Positions 10,015 through 21,712 are shown, counted from the stretch's first letter. The stretch: 64,000 nucleotides of DNA from Amia ocellicauda (GCF_036373705.1 NW_027102662.1:124001-188000); one strand, 5' to 3'. Numbers and translations: made by a program. Notes: generated from the letters alone by a model not told the origin.

Positions 10015-13000
10015 ATGAACCTGGAACTATTACAAATGATAAATGATTTAAATAACCCCCAATTACCACCGATAGAATGTGAATTAACACACTTACCGGT
10101 GAACCCCGACCTGTTACAGATGGTCAATGATCTAAATAACCACCTCCCACCGGTAGCGCTTATAGAGGTTCACCCCCTAGTTCACCCCGATTTGTTTGAA
10201 ATGGTGGAGGCTTTGGAGGAGCTACCCCGACCAAATTCTGCCCCTATTATAAATTATTTGAGACAATTAGAACACAGGATGGCGGCAGAAGCAGCCATCA
10301 CTATAGAGGAGGGTCTTGACATTAACCGGTTGGATATCTTTGAAGGACTTTTACAGGCTTTAAATGAGCCTCCTCAAAAAGGGGGTTTTGTAGATGTCAG
10401 CAGTGGGGGTGTTCGGAATGTGGAGGGTTCTGAGACTGATAAGGCTGTGGAGGACATGCTCTGTGAGAATGTAGGGGGTGAAGGCTTGGTTCAAAATGAT
10501 GATGTGTCCAAGAGTACCAGTGATCCCGTGATTATAGATAGACCGGCCTATAACAATTTTAAAATGATTCAGCGTTTTACTTTTGCAGAACTTTTAAATT
10601 GTGACAATTATGCAGAAATATTTGTCAACATACACGAGGCCTTGCAGAAAATGCTTGAACAGGTTGCTGAAAGGGTCAGACCTCGAGATGTTGTACAGTT
10701 AGAACTCAGAGGGGATGCTTTGTTTAGCAACCTATCTGCAATGCTGAGTGGAGATAATTTAGATGTCTGGCTAAAATCGAAGCGTTATTGCAAAGTAACG
10801 CAGCCATCTTAGCTGATGAAAGTCTGTCTCTGGTAATGAATGTGGTTCGTAACCCTGAGGGTGGGGCGCTTAGAAGACTGTCGAAATGCTTGAAGAACGA
10901 CATAATTAGGACCAAGCTCAGGCAATTAGTGGTGAGTTCCAGTGGGGACAATAAGCTCTGTTTTGCTTACAGTTTAATAAAACTACTCACCCCCGACATG
11001 CCTGAACCCCAAGCTCTGCAAGAGGCTTTAATGCTTCATCAGAGGGCCGGCTTAAACTCTCAACAGATGGTTGCCTTTTCAGACATTACCAAGTTTGAGG
11101 AGTTGTTGTCTTTAAAAATTGTTGTGTGGTACCGTTGTGAGGTAAAGGAAGTATTTGTTAAATTTCAGACACATCCTGAAACCCATACACAGACACTGTT
11201 TCTCTTCCTAGGTGATAGACATTAATTTGGAATAAAGAGTTTGACGGCTTTTTTGGGTTGTTCGTATGTTTGTCATTGGTGTTATAAGGCCTTCAATGAT
11301 AAGCTTAAGCACCGCTGTGACGGTTACTGTAACGTCTGTTTCAATCCGCAATGTCGTAAGGGTTTGGCCCCTACCATCCAATGTAAAGATTGCTTAAGGA
11401 TTTGTCTCTCAACGTTCTGTTTTTCCGAGCATAAGGTACAGAGGGCCGCTGCTGAGGGGGTTAAAAAACTGAGTTATTGTGATCAAACTAAATATTGCCC
11501 GCAGTGTTGCCTCCAGTACCATTTTCATGAGGTTAAACCACACAAATGTCTGGAGCCGAGATGCAGGATCTGTAATGCTGATTTAACCTCGGGGTCCGAA
11601 CACCAGTGCTTTATTCAGCCGGTTAAAAAGGAGCCGCCGCACAACCGGTATGTCTTTTTTGCTTTTGAATGCCGGCAAGAAAACGGGGTCCACGTTGCTA
11701 ATTATATACACTGTATTGACATGTTGGATCGTGAGTGGTCAGCTAGCGGTGAGAGTTGTGTCAGGGATTTCTTTACGCGGTATCGCGGTCCAAAATACCT
11801 CAATTACACATTTATTGCCCACAATGCTAAGGGTTATGATTCTTACATTTTGATGAAGTATCTGGTGGAAAATGGGGTGACCCCAAAAATAATAGCTCAG
11901 GGTAGCAAGATCATGTGTTTCACCGACGAAGCTTTCAACTAACGTTACATAGACTCGTTAAATTTCCTCCCCATGAAATTGAGCGCTTTGCCTAAGGCTC
12001 TGGGTTTTGAGGCTCAGAAGAAAGGTTGGTTCTGCCATTTTTTTAATACTAAGGACACTCAAAATTATCGAGGGTCCTACCCGCCCGCCTCTTATTATGG
12101 GGTTGATACTATGATGTCTCATGAGAGGGAGGAATTCTTTAAATGGTACAATACGGTTAAGTGAGGTGTTTTTGATTTCCGAGAAGAGATGGCCGCTTAT
12201 TGTAAAAATGATGTGGTGATCCTTAAAGAAGCCTGTGTGCGTTTCTGCGCCGAGGTTATCAACACATCGGGTCTCGACCCTTTGCAAAGTGTGACCATAG
12301 TGTCTCTCTGCATGAAAATGTATCGGTCCAATTTCTTGCAGAGAAACACTATAGCGGTCACCACTTCTGACAACTATCGTGCTAGACAAAATAACTTTTC
12401 GACTGTCTCCATACAGTGGCTGGAATACCTGAGTGCCCGGGATAACATATTCATCAGACATGCTTTAAATCAAGGGGAAGTCAAAATGGGGCCTTACTAC
12501 TTAGACGGTTTTAGCGACGTGTTCGGGCGGCGTACCGCTTATGAGTTTGCTGGTTGTATTTACCATGGCTGTCCTCAGTGCTTCGACCCAAACACCTTTA
12601 ACCCCGAATCACAAAAACTCTGCGGTGATATCTACTATGATTTCCAGGAACGAATTGAAACTTTAAAAAACACCTATGGTTTGAACGTGCTGGTGATTTG
12701 GGAACACGAGTGGACGACCCTGAAGCAACAGGATGCGGGGGTACAATGGTTTTTGGAAACCTTGGACTTTCCTGAATGTCTAGAGCCCCGGGATGCGTTA
12801 TTTGTGGGTCGTACCAATGCCCTCTGTTTACATTATGAGGTAAAGGAGGGTGAGAGAGTAGATTACTATGATTTCACCAGTCTGTACCCTTATGTCAACA
12901 AGACCAAAATGTACCCGGTGGGGCGTCCAACCATTGTTTATCGTGACTTTCTCGAAATCGGACATTACTTTAGTTTGATCAAAGTCACCATGTACCCTCC

Positions 13001-14126
13001 TCGCGAGCTGTTCTTACCCGTGTTGCCTTACAGGTGTTCGGGAAAATTGATGTTCCCTCTGTGTAGAACGTGTGTGGAAACTGAAAATCAAACTACCTCT
13101 TGTCTGCACAGTGATGAAGAGAGAGCGCTGACGGGTGTCTGGTGTAGCATTGAGCTTGACAAGGCGGTGGAGAAAGGTTACAGAGTCGGTAAGGTGTATG
13201 AGGTTTGGCATTTTTCTGAAAAAACTGATACTCTTTTTGCTGATTACATTATGACCCATCTGAAAGGGAAACAGGAGGCATCGGGCTATCCCTCATGGTG
13301 TGTTGACTCCGCGGCCAAAGAGCGATACGTTCAGCAATATTTTGAAAAGGAAGGGATCCGTCTAGAGCCGGGGAACATAACTGTAAACCCCGCCAAGAGA
13401 CAAATGTCCAAACTGATTTTAAACAGTCTGTGGGGTAAGTTTGGGGAAAGAAATTACCGTCTAAACACAACCTTGATTAAAACCCCTGAACTGTTCATAG
13501 AATTTATGTTTTCCAAACAACATGCAGTATCACACTTTCAATTCTTAAATGACCACGTGGCACAGGTCCAGTGGAGGGCCCCTAAAGATTTCCCCACCAA
13601 ACAGGGGAACGTTAATGTTTTCATAGCGGTTTTTACCTCGGCTTACGCCCGGCTTGAACTGTACAACTTAATGGATCAGTTGCAGGAACGCACGCTCTAT
13701 CATGATACTGACTCTGTAATCTTTGTCACCAGGCCAGGGGATTGGGTCCCTCCCCTCGGGGACTACCTTGGGGAGTTAACGAGCGAACTAGATCCTCAGG
13801 ACCACATAGTGGAGTTTGTTTCAGGGGGTCCTAAGACTTACGCATACAGAACGGCTGCGGGTAAGACCTGTATGAAAGTTAAGGGTTTCACTCTGAACCA
13901 TTGTAACAACAAGCTCATTAACATCAAGTCTCTGACGACCCTGGTAGAAAGTTTTGTAACCGAGAAAGACGCGCCTCCTCGTGAGATTATTACAGCCGGA
14001 AATCAGATCTATCGCAATAAAAAGGGGTACACGTTGGAAAATAGATCACTAAACAAACGGTTCAGGGTGGTGTACAATAAAAGAGTGTTGAAGACTGATT
14101 ATACCACTCTGCCTTATGGATATTAG
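10015..14126 (+). pseudogene. pPolB: Protein-primed family B DNA polymerase, broken
   Basis: Replicates the element from its ends using a protein primer. Visible parts in order: an N-terminal part with three related repeats of about 27 residues (each with a LLQM-NDLNN-like core), a conserved central stretch around CFAYSLIKLL, a Cys/His-rich cluster (about 11.26-11.62 kb), an exonuclease-like region, then polymerase motifs A (YDFTSLYPY, about 12.87 kb), B (ILNSLWGKFGE, about 13.42 kb) and C (YHDTDSV, about 13.70 kb). The first ATG of the leading frame is 10015. Its end overlaps the ATPase start by 11 bp. Broken, with about four breaks, some of which are shared by copies C and E and so predate amplification. 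Confidence 0.93.
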
Positions 14127-14787
14127 CGGTGGTTTTGAAAACAGACTTCAACACCCTTTCTCCTGTATTATAGCCGGTCCCTCCAATTCGGGGAAGAGCT
14201 ATCTTATAAAGAACATCATAGAAGATGTGGACGCAACCGTGTCCCAAGCTCTTGACAACATAGTGTGGTGTTTCTCTTGCTGGCAACCTCTCTACGATGA
14301 TTTGGCTTCGAAAAAAAATAATCTGAAATTTGTGCAAGGTCTCCCCGCCTCGTTGTGTGGCGATGACTTGTTCCCGCCCGGTAATACTAACCTAGTGATC
14401 CTTGATGACCTGATGGAGCAGGCCGGTGACAACAGTGAAGTGGAAAAAGCTTTCACAAAGTACACTCATCATAGGAATTTAAGTATTATTTATTTAGTTC
14501 AAAATCTATTTTTTCAAGGTAAAAAAAGCCGCACTATTAATTTATATGCCAATTATATAATTCTTTTTAAAAACCCCAGAGATAAACTACAGGTCACCGT
14601 CTTGGCTCGTCAAATGTACCCTAACCAGACCAAGTTCTTTTTGGAGGCATTTGAGGATGCCACCAAAAAACCCTACGGGTACTTGATTGCGGAATTAAAT
14701 GCACAAACCCCAGAAGACTTTCCCCTAAGAACAGGTTTGTGCCCGCACGATTGGCCGGCAGTCTATGTGCTAAAGAAAAGGAAATAA
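14116..14787 (+). CDS. ATP: FtsK/HerA-type packaging ATPase
   Basis: Would power genome packaging into capsids, as the A32-type ATPases of Polintons and large DNA viruses do. Of 223 residues, Walker A is GPSNSGKS (residues 21-28) and Walker B is LVILDDL (93-99). Its ATG lies inside the last codons of the polymerase gene, and the next gene starts 6 bp after its stop, so the plus-strand genes are packed as in an operon-like transcript. Looks whole in this copy. Confidence 0.92.
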   Translation: MDISGGFENRLQHPFSCIIAGPSNSGKSYLIKNIIEDVDATVSQALDNIVWCFSCWQPLYDDLASKKNNLKFVQGLPASLCGDDLFPPGNTNLVILDDLMEQAGDNSEVEKAFTKYTHHRNLSIIYLVQNLFFQGKKSRTINLYANYIILFKNPRDKLQVTVLARQMYPNQTKFFLEAFEDATKKPYGYLIAELNAQTPEDFPLRTGLCPHDWPAVYVLKKRK

Positions 14788-14793
14788 ATAAGA

Positions 14794-15129
14794 ATGTCTG
14801 TTCGGATTAAAAGAAATCTGCCGCTTTTGCAAATGTTATTTGAGAGGAGCCCGCGCCATAGGAAAGCTGTGCTGGCAGGGGCCCCCTCGGATTTGATCGA
14901 GACCCTGTGTGAAATAGCTTTTAACATCTTACGCGGTAATATACCCCTAACCCCTTCTCAACATTCTAAACTCAAAAAACAAAAAGCGGTTATCAAGATC
15001 ATCGCTAATAAGAAGTATTCTATTAAAAGAAAAAGAAAGAAGATTAATCAAACCGGGGGTTTTATAGGACCGCTGTTGAGCATAGCCGTGCCTTTCCTAA
15101 CCAGTCTTCTAGCTTCCAGAGTGGGTTAA
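14794..15129 (+). CDS. 111-residue basic protein with hydrophobic C-terminus
   Basis: Small protein found next to the ATPase. Residues 1-60 form a helical domain, residues 65-90 are very rich in Lys and Arg, and residues 92-108 are hydrophobic (GGFIGPLLSIAVPFLTSLL). The basic stretch plus amphipathic or membrane segment recalls adenovirus core or membrane-lytic peptides, but no homology is claimed. The stop is followed by TAATAATG, so the next gene begins at once. Looks whole. Confidence 0.7.
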   Translation: MSVRIKRNLPLLQMLFERSPRHRKAVLAGAPSDLIETLCEIAFNILRGNIPLTPSQHSKLKKQKAVIKIIANKKYSIKRKRKKINQTGGFIGPLLSIAVPFLTSLLASRVG

Positions 15130-15131
15130 TA

Positions 15132-15875
15132 ATGGAATATGCTCAGAAAATGTTTTTGATCCCTCAGGAGCAGCTTGAGAAACTGAGAAAAAATGTTGTC
15201 GGGCCAGAGCCCATTAGACAAACGGCCGAAAACAACCTGGACTCTGAAATGAAAGCTATACAGGCCAGGGCCGATTTAAATCAGTATTCCAAAGCCCAGT
15301 TGTATACCAACACGTTACAGCGCTACCTCCGTCTGGTTAGACAGGGTGAAAAAGATCAAAACATTTTAACTTTAACCATGGCCTCTCAAGAAAATGGTTC
15401 TGGGGCTGATGCGGGGGGAACGGTTGATAAAGATGTTGCGGTGACCGAACCTGTAGAGAGTTCAGAGGGAGATGTTGTAACGGATGTTTTGAGAAACATG
15501 CCGGCCAGAAGCAAAAGACATGCACAATATATCCTGCACAAAATGGTTCAGAAACTGCGGGTAACGGCTTGGAATGAACAGGGTGAATTTGTTTTTAAAG
15601 GACTACTGATCAAAGGTTCACACATGTTCGATTTGTTGAAGAGTGTCACTAGCACTAATAAGGTACCCGATAGTCGCCGACCTGTAGGCTGGAATGCTTT
15701 CCTACAGGCGATGGCCTGTCTGAACATGCCCCAATCAACAGTTCCTAACCAGGAAACGCGACAAAAAATCCGTCTGTGTAAAGAGGTGGAGCCTGATCTG
15801 ACTCCGATATCTCATTACTCTGACCATGCTGAGCGACCATCCTCAGGATCTATCCATTGTTGGGAAGCTTATTAA
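15132..15875 (+). CDS. 247-residue Polinton protein of unknown function
   Basis: Last gene of the plus-strand block. It has a helical N-terminal half (residues 1-90, Gln/Glu/Lys rich), an acidic low-complexity linker (about 92-120) and a folded-looking C-terminal domain (about 122-215) with RSKRHA, GWNAFLQAMA and PNQETR stretches. Unassigned; the same gene follows the 111-residue gene in copies C and E. Looks whole. Confidence 0.7.
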   Translation: MEYAQKMFLIPQEQLEKLRKNVVGPEPIRQTAENNLDSEMKAIQARADLNQYSKAQLYTNTLQRYLRLVRQGEKDQNILTLTMASQENGSGADAGGTVDKDVAVTEPVESSEGDVVTDVLRNMPARSKRHAQYILHKMVQKLRVTAWNEQGEFVFKGLLIKGSHMFDLLKSVTSTNKVPDSRRPVGWNAFLQAMACLNMPQSTVPNQETRQKIRLCKEVEPDLTPISHYSDHAERPSSGSIHCWEAY

Positions 15876-16054
15876 TCTCATGTTTTTATTTGTCTCCCCT
15901 GTAAATAATGACCCGACAAACAATTTTTTATTTTTATTTTTTATTTTTCAAATGTTGTACATTTATTTATACCATAACCCCTGCTTTGTATAAGAATTGT
16001 GTTGAATAAAAACAAAACTAATGATTCAAAGGCTGTTTTCATTATTTTTTCACC
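15876..16054. terminator. Convergent 3' ends with poly(A) signals on both strands
   Basis: Short gap between the two gene blocks. AATAAA for the plus strand lies at 16005-16010. Minus-strand AATAAA (TTTATT on the plus strand) lies around 15927-15945. Each signal sits beyond the other strand's signal, so plus and minus transcripts would overlap at their 3' ends by roughly 100 nt. Confidence 0.65.
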
Positions 16055-16612
16055 TTAACACGCATGACATCTTTTAAAATCCTCACAAGAACACCCCATC
16101 TGTATACACGGCTGGCTAGGGTCGTAAGTCATTGTGTTATAAGGGGGGGTCCACAGTGTCCTGACAAACTCTGCCACTTTTTTATCATTTTGGCCTAAAT
16201 CCTCACTGTACAAGGCCATAATATCGGGGTATGACCTTCCTTTAGATCTATGAAATAAGAAAAACACACAGTGTTGACCACAAGTGAAGGTCTGAAGACT
16301 TTGTACTTGACGACCGCTGTAAATGGTTTCTTGACAGTTGTTGAGCAGAAAGTTATTGATCTTCCGAGGGAAAGGTCTGAAATCCGGGGGGTTTGCATAG
16401 GAATCAAAAAATTCACCACGGTGGTCCTCCCTTAGATAAATAGCCAGCCAATGTTCTCCGGGCATATTTTTAGGGTGTGTGTTGATTATGTACATTGCAG
16501 GTAAATTCTTGATCTTAAATTTAGGCAGCTGATCGCAGGTGTAGACTCCTTGAAACAGTTTCCGTGAGCTGGCCAGGGCATTCATGATGTGGTTGAGCTC
16601 TCTGGTGTTCAT
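16055..16612 (-). CDS. PRO: Adenain-like cysteine protease
   Basis: Would mature capsid proteins, like the adenovirus protease. Counting from MNTREL, His54 (GEHW), Asp70 (FFDSYAN) and Cys115 (CGQHC) form the expected triad, with Gln residues at 102-107 before the Cys. The length of 185 residues fits the family. The start at 16612 follows the capsid gene stop as TAAAATG, so the two genes touch; an upstream in-frame ATG inside the capsid gene is possible. The C-terminus ends in a Cys-rich segment. The frame is open in this copy. Confidence 0.92.
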   Translation of the reverse strand: MNTRELNHIMNALASSRKLFQGVYTCDQLPKFKIKNLPAMYIINTHPKNMPGEHWLAIYLREDHRGEFFDSYANPPDFRPFPRKINNFLLNNCQETIYSGRQVQSLQTFTCGQHCVFFLFHRSKGRSYPDIMALYSEDLGQNDKKVAEFVRTLWTPPYNTMTYDPSQPCIQMGCSCEDFKRCHAC

Positions 16613-16613
16613 T

Positions 16614-17923
16614 TTAATAATAATCATACATAACATTTCTCCTCTGATTCACCTCAATAATGTTGTCAAACACTGCATACACGACCATATTTACAGTGCG
16701 TGGTAGAGGCTGCTTGAAACGCATCTCCAAACGCATATTGCCCGTCTTCATCAGTGAAAAATGTTGTCCACACTCTTCGTCAGGGGTCAGGTTGAAACCG
16801 TACAGGGTGTAACCGCTGCAGTATTCCCGGCGATCGATCAGCCGGGAGTTTGATCCTTGAGATGGCGACCCGTAGCCAGTACTAGACTGTCATATTCACG
16901 AACCACATTGCCGTTTTCAAAGTCAGGTTGAAAAGGTCTGGATGGAACCTGCACACCATCGACGTACAACGCTATAAATTCCGCGTTATAATGTTTAAAG
17001 TTAAAGGGGTTCTTGTTGTAAACCCCGGTAAATGCATCATTATCCACGAGACCTATAATAACCTGTTTTGGGAGCTGTCCTAGAAACAGATTTTCCTGGT
17101 TCATCACCCGTGTCCCTGCGGGGATACTGTGGACTTTCATATAGACTCTTTCGATCGGGTACTTGGCGTTTGCCGTCATTAACGCATGCGCGTGTCCTAG
17201 TTTAACCGCCGGGGAGACGGACACTTTTTTCACAAACAGCGAGGCCGATAATATGGTCAGTTTATATTTTTCAGTATCAGGGGTCATCAGACAAAAAGCA
17301 CTTTTACTACGGATCATTTTAATTTTAATGTCTACCCCGTTGAGCATGAGTTTTTCTAGGAAAAATATGTCTGCATGGATATGCCCCATTAGCTCAAAGG
17401 TCCTCCCTTCTGTTGAAAAGGCCGTTCTTTTTTGCAAACCCTTATTGAGTCCCTCTGGATCCTTGTCGTCCATAGCTTCCGGGATGTCTTTGAAGAAAAG
17501 GCCGGGGTTGAACTGTTTGCTTAGGGTCTCCTCACTATAATTAAGTATACACTCCATCATGGCTCTATAGGGGTAAGTATTGCTGCTTTGACTAATGAGC
17601 CGATCTCCCAGGGTCACATCCACCTGTGAAAACATGGTGGCCACCGGGTAATTGATGACCCCAGCGTTGGTCGTCTTCTCGATTGCATCGCCATCCTCAT
17701 CAGTCACTTTACAGTTCATTAAAATAAATGTGTTATTCAAATCAATATAATCCTCGCCATTGCCAGCTATAAAAAACTCCAGAGGGGCCGTGTCTGAAAT
17801 TGCAGAAAGAGGGGGAATCTCTACATATATGATCTTATCTATACTCGTTTGAGTGTATGGAACTGTAAACAGATCCAGTTCTGATTTGACGCATTCTTCC
17901 GATAGACTGTGGACAAAAGACAT
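16614..17923 (-). pseudogene. MCP: Double jelly-roll major capsid protein, broken
   Basis: Hexon-like capsid gene; compare the open copy at 59084-60391. It lies between the basic core-like gene and the protease with almost no spacing. Broken here. Confidence 0.9.
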
Positions 17924-17925
17924 GT

Positions 17926-18414
17926 TTAAAAGATGTATCCTGAGGCTCTATTTTTCTTTCTTTGAGACTTTCTTTTTGCAGGTTTTTTCTTGTGCTGCTT
18001 CCTTCTCCGAGTGTTTCCACGATATGTTGGAGAATGAGAGATTCTTCGTTTTTTGTTAGCCACGGATCTTTGTCGCCCCCTGGTGGACACATGCTGTTTC
18101 TTCTTTTACCCCCCTCCTCGCCATTACCATGAGACCCGAACCCTCCTGATGCTCATGGCTAGCTGCCCGGTTCATAACATTGGTGAACACGTCACTAACA
18201 ATATTTTTAGCCGCTGATTTCAAGTGGGGTCTGGCTATAGCAAAGCCTCTCTTAAGCAGGGGTATGGCCATTCTAAAGAGACCACGAAAGAGTCCTCCTA
18301 GACCGGCGCCATACATTGTGGGGGCTCCTACAATACCGGGCAAGCCGTTCCATCTTGCATCTTGTAATAATCCACATAGGCGCTAGGATCTACATAACCC
18401 CTCGAGGTAGCCAT
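17926..18414 (-). pseudogene. Basic core-like protein gene, broken
   Basis: Counterpart of the open frame at 44412-44900. Its start follows the penton-like gene stop as TAAAATG and its stop is followed by ACATG of the major capsid gene. Broken in this copy. Confidence 0.65.
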
Positions 18415-18415
18415 T

Positions 18416-19262
18416 TTAATAATGTACAAACTGTTTCAGGGGTCGAAAATGTAGTTTGACATTAACTTTACCGAAGCGGAAGGGTACGTTGATATTCTGA
18501 TCCGATTTTACTTCGATCGTGATGTTGTCAAAGTGGGTCTTTGAGACTGGTACGTAGTGTGGTTTGTCATAAGTAATTGTGACCATGTCATTGCTTTTAC
18601 CTTTATTAAGTACATTTCTCAAAAGGGGGACATAACTATCCCCGACCCTCTGGTGGGTTATGATATCCGTATACACATAAAGAGTGTAAAAGCCGCCCCA
18701 CCACTTCTGAGAACCTGCTCTCTGTGTCAGAATAGAACCCAAATATACGCCCCAGTTGGCCGCTGGTTTGAATGCTAATACCTGGTTTTGACACCTTGTA
18801 CACTCTGTTTTTAATAGGGTTGTAATATAGCTTGATGTTGGGGGTGCCTTCTGAGAACTGTTTATGCATCTCATCTAATATTTTATCCACATTGTCATAA
18901 TAACCTCCTTGTATCGTGAATGTCCATTGACTCTTTTTAACATCATCAAAAATGGCGAAGGTGGCATCCTTATCTTGTAAAACAGCCCAAGTGTAAGGAT
19001 ACTGTATTTCCGCCAACCCCACTTCCCACGACCCCCTTAGATCTATAGATTTTCCAAATTGTACCGTGTAACTGGATATTTCATTTTTAGGATATATATC
19101 GAGAGAGGCATTACTGGGTAGAGTCACGTAGAAGCCTCCTGATTCCATCTTGAGAATCGAAAGTAATGCCCCCAACACACCCGCGGGCATGTTGTTATAA
19201 GGATTGAATATCGCAAACCTGTTGTTCCGGGACCCAACTATTGAACTTTTCAGGCCATCCAA
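18416..19262 (-). pseudogene. mCP: Penton-like minor capsid gene, broken
   Basis: Single jelly-roll minor capsid (penton base-like) protein of Polintons. The N-terminal two thirds read clearly (GGFYVTLPSNAS, SSYTVQFGKSIDLRG, WEVGLAEIQYPYTW). Its start overlaps the integrase gene by 68 bp. Broken, as in every other copy, so the damage at least partly predates amplification. Confidence 0.82.
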
Positions 19263-20286
19263 GCCATTTCATCAACACATATTTTTTCCGGTTCTGGGTT
19301 TTTTCAGCTAATATCTTTTCAACTCTGTATACACTGTCTTTACCCACAATAATTTTTTGTAACTCGGCTTCGTAAAACGTTCCTTCTATATCCTCCCTGT
19401 CATAGTCTTTTAACCGGTACACGGGGGGGTCTCTACCCAACTGTTCGGTAACTGTAAAATATTCGTCAGAAAATGTTTGTTCATAACCTTTGGCAAAAGT
19501 ACTCCTTAGCTTTGAAACGCGAACCACATCACCGATGTTGAACTAATAAGTAGTTTTTCCCTTCTTAATAAATGGTCGGTATAATTTTTTATAGACCTTA
19601 AAAGAATTACTTTGATCAACATCTAAAGGCTTCATTTTAATACTGGTGTGATACCCTTGGTTGTAAGCATCGATAAAATCTTGAACTTTATCAAAATACT
19701 TGAACGTGTTGACCGCTGTAAAATATCTCCACATTTTGGTCTTTATGGTGCGGTTAAACCTCTCCACTACCGATGCCCTAAGCTCATTACCGGTGGTGAA
19801 ATGATGTATTTTGTGTCTCTTCAGTAGATTCTGAAATTCTCTGTTGAGAAACTCTTTTCCTTTATCAGTCTGCAGTTTTTTAGGACATCGACCCTGGGAC
19901 AATATATCCTCAAAGGCCCTTGTCACCGCCCGACCTGTTTTATTATGTAGAATGCGAGCCCAGGCATATTTTGATAACACATCGATACACATCAACATCA
20001 ATTTGTGACCATTGTTATGTTTTGATAAATTTGACATATCGACTAGATCCATTTGCCATTGTGAATCTATGTCAGTTGCATATACGCGGTTTCTTTTAAA
20101 GTTAATCCTGAGAGGTTTATGTAAGGTATAGGCGTCTTGTTCCTGTAACCATTCTGAAACAACCACATCATTAACCTTCACTCCGGCCTCAGCGAGTCCT
20201 CTTTGAAAACCCTTCTTACCCGCCAAACCCCCAATCTTGGCTGGGTTGTAGTATAGTTCCTGCATTTGGGGAGCTTGCCGAGTCAT
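19195..20286 (-). pseudogene. INT: Chromodomain integrase, broken
   Basis: Same gene as the open copy at 37013-38065. The start is placed at ATG 20286: the frame is open further back to a GTG, but a TATA box about 40 nt upstream supports the ATG. Broken in this copy. Confidence 0.88.
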
Positions 20287-20326
20287 TCTGTCAAATAACC
20301 ACACAGACCCACACTATGCGCAAAGT

Positions 20327-20333
20327 TTTTATA
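20327..20333 (-). promoter_or_regulatory. TATA box for the integrase gene
   Basis: Minus-strand TATAAAA, about 40 nt before the integrase ATG at 20286. A minus-strand AATAAA for the upstream genes lies only about 10 nt before it (20342-20347), so one transcript ends where the next begins. Confidence 0.5.
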
Positions 20334-20458
20334 CAAGGTTTTTTATTCAACTTCAGGAGAGCAGATACCACTTTTTAGACATTTGAGAAAAGTATAACAT
20401 ACACAACAATTTTTTCTACGGTCCAGACAAAAAGAAATCAGATGATTGGTTACTTGAT

Positions 20459-20851
20459 CTATATCAACAAATATACCTGTTTCTTTATCTTGTAGGCACA
20501 CACCTCAGTTACATATGTAAATAAAACAACAATATGACCTATTTTAAAAGTAAACAGAGGTGTATTAAACATGCTCAGTAAAAGGTCATACAGATGTTGA
20601 TGAAATGGCCTAATATCATTCTTGGCCCCCTTGAGCCCTTCATCCCAGTGTTCGTACCCCCCGGTCTTTGTTACAGCAGCCATTCACTTTTCCAGGTTTG
20701 AAAGTTGATCCTCATCGATGGTTAAATCTGTAGAGAAAAGGCTCGCGTTGGCTACTTTTCTGTCAAGCACATGGTGTAATAGCGCTCTCAGGTTAGCTGC
20801 TGAGTGTTGATGACAGAACCAGTTGCAGAAGCAGTCCAGAACATTCCCCAT
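20459..20851 (-). pseudogene. Small Bcl-2-like gene, broken
   Basis: Counterpart of the open frame at 62928-63320. It sits 12 bp downstream of the 282-residue gene stop. Broken in this copy. Confidence 0.5.
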
Positions 20852-20863
20852 GTTCAAAGTCCC

Positions 20864-21712
20864 TTAGTTCAGGTCAGAGTCTGAATCAGTGGCGTAGATG
20901 TCGAATTCTTCGTCGCTGCCCCCAGCTTTAACTTCTTTACGGAAGAAATAAGCTTTTAGCTTGCCAGCGGTTTTTCTACTCGGCTCATCCAGGTCATTGA
21001 GCAGCTGCCCAAGTTTCTCTATTATAAACGGCTCCTTTTTCAGCTCCAGCAAAATCTCATCTATGATTTTCTGGACTTGTCCCACAGTGACATGTATGTG
21101 GGAGTAAGAGAGCGCCTTGATTAGTGCCGGTTTCAGCCACGGTTTGTTCAGTCTTCTGTAAAACACGTTGAAATAGAACAGGAAATAGTAACGGTCTGGT
21201 TCAAACAAACAACTGTGTCTCAACTGACTGGGGTGATTCACTTCACACCCCCGACAGACTTCTTTCAGAGCTCGGTCGATGAGAGCACTCAGAATATACA
21301 CCAGGGTGCTTTTAACCACTCTGCTTACTTGGTCACATACCCCGGGCAAAAATCCTGCGTCTTCATCACGCCCCCGGGACAGTCCGATGCTCATTGGGTC
21401 GCCTGGTGGTTTGTGGGGTGTTTCTCCATCCATTGGACTGACCCCCTCCTGAGACGCACAGACGGTAGACAGTTCGGCAAAATCAAGGCCCTCCATGAGC
21501 TCCAGAGGCTGGGGATCCCCGAGACTCATTTGGACATCCATCGCACCGCATGTTGTTTCGTCCTGAGGGACCGGGGTCTGAGGTCTTGGAGAGTAACCAC
21601 AGTCAAAGGGTTCCAGAGTGTATACAAAATCTGGGGAATAGAACCAGGGGTGATCCCGGGTTTGAAGAGGCCTGTAGAGCCTGTCGACGTCCGCAGCTTT
21701 CGGGTAAGACAT
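20864..21712 (-). CDS. 282-residue protein with Cys/His motif and acidic tail
   Basis: As at 2072-2920; open here. An upstream in-frame ATG at 21748 exists, but the TATA-like box at 21749-21757 would put the RNA start downstream of it, so MSYPKA at 21712 is chosen. Confidence 0.6.
   Translation of the reverse strand: MSYPKAADVDRLYRPLQTRDHPWFYSPDFVYTLEPFDCGYSPRPQTPVPQDETTCGAMDVQMSLGDPQPLELMEGLDFAELSTVCASQEGVSPMDGETPHKPPGDPMSIGLSRGRDEDAGFLPGVCDQVSRVVKSTLVYILSALIDRALKEVCRGCEVNHPSQLRHSCLFEPDRYYFLFYFNVFYRRLNKPWLKPALIKALSYSHIHVTVGQVQKIIDEILLELKKEPFIIEKLGQLLNDLDEPSRKTAGKLKAYFFRKEVKAGGSDEEFDIYATDSDSDLN

Noticed and set aside
11241-11942. Separate zinc-finger gene
   Set aside because: The Cys/His cluster lies inside the polymerase region in the same position in all copies; taken as part of that broken gene.
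12189-14126. Free-living virus or linear plasmid genome
   Set aside because: The element has terminal repeats with a target duplication, is tandem-amplified inside host tRNA repeats and is decayed.
19195-20286. LTR retrotransposon, suggested by the retrovirus-type integrase and chromodomain
   Set aside because: No reverse transcriptase, gag or LTRs are present; polymerase B, ATPase, protease and capsid genes with terminal inverted repeats make it a Polinton.
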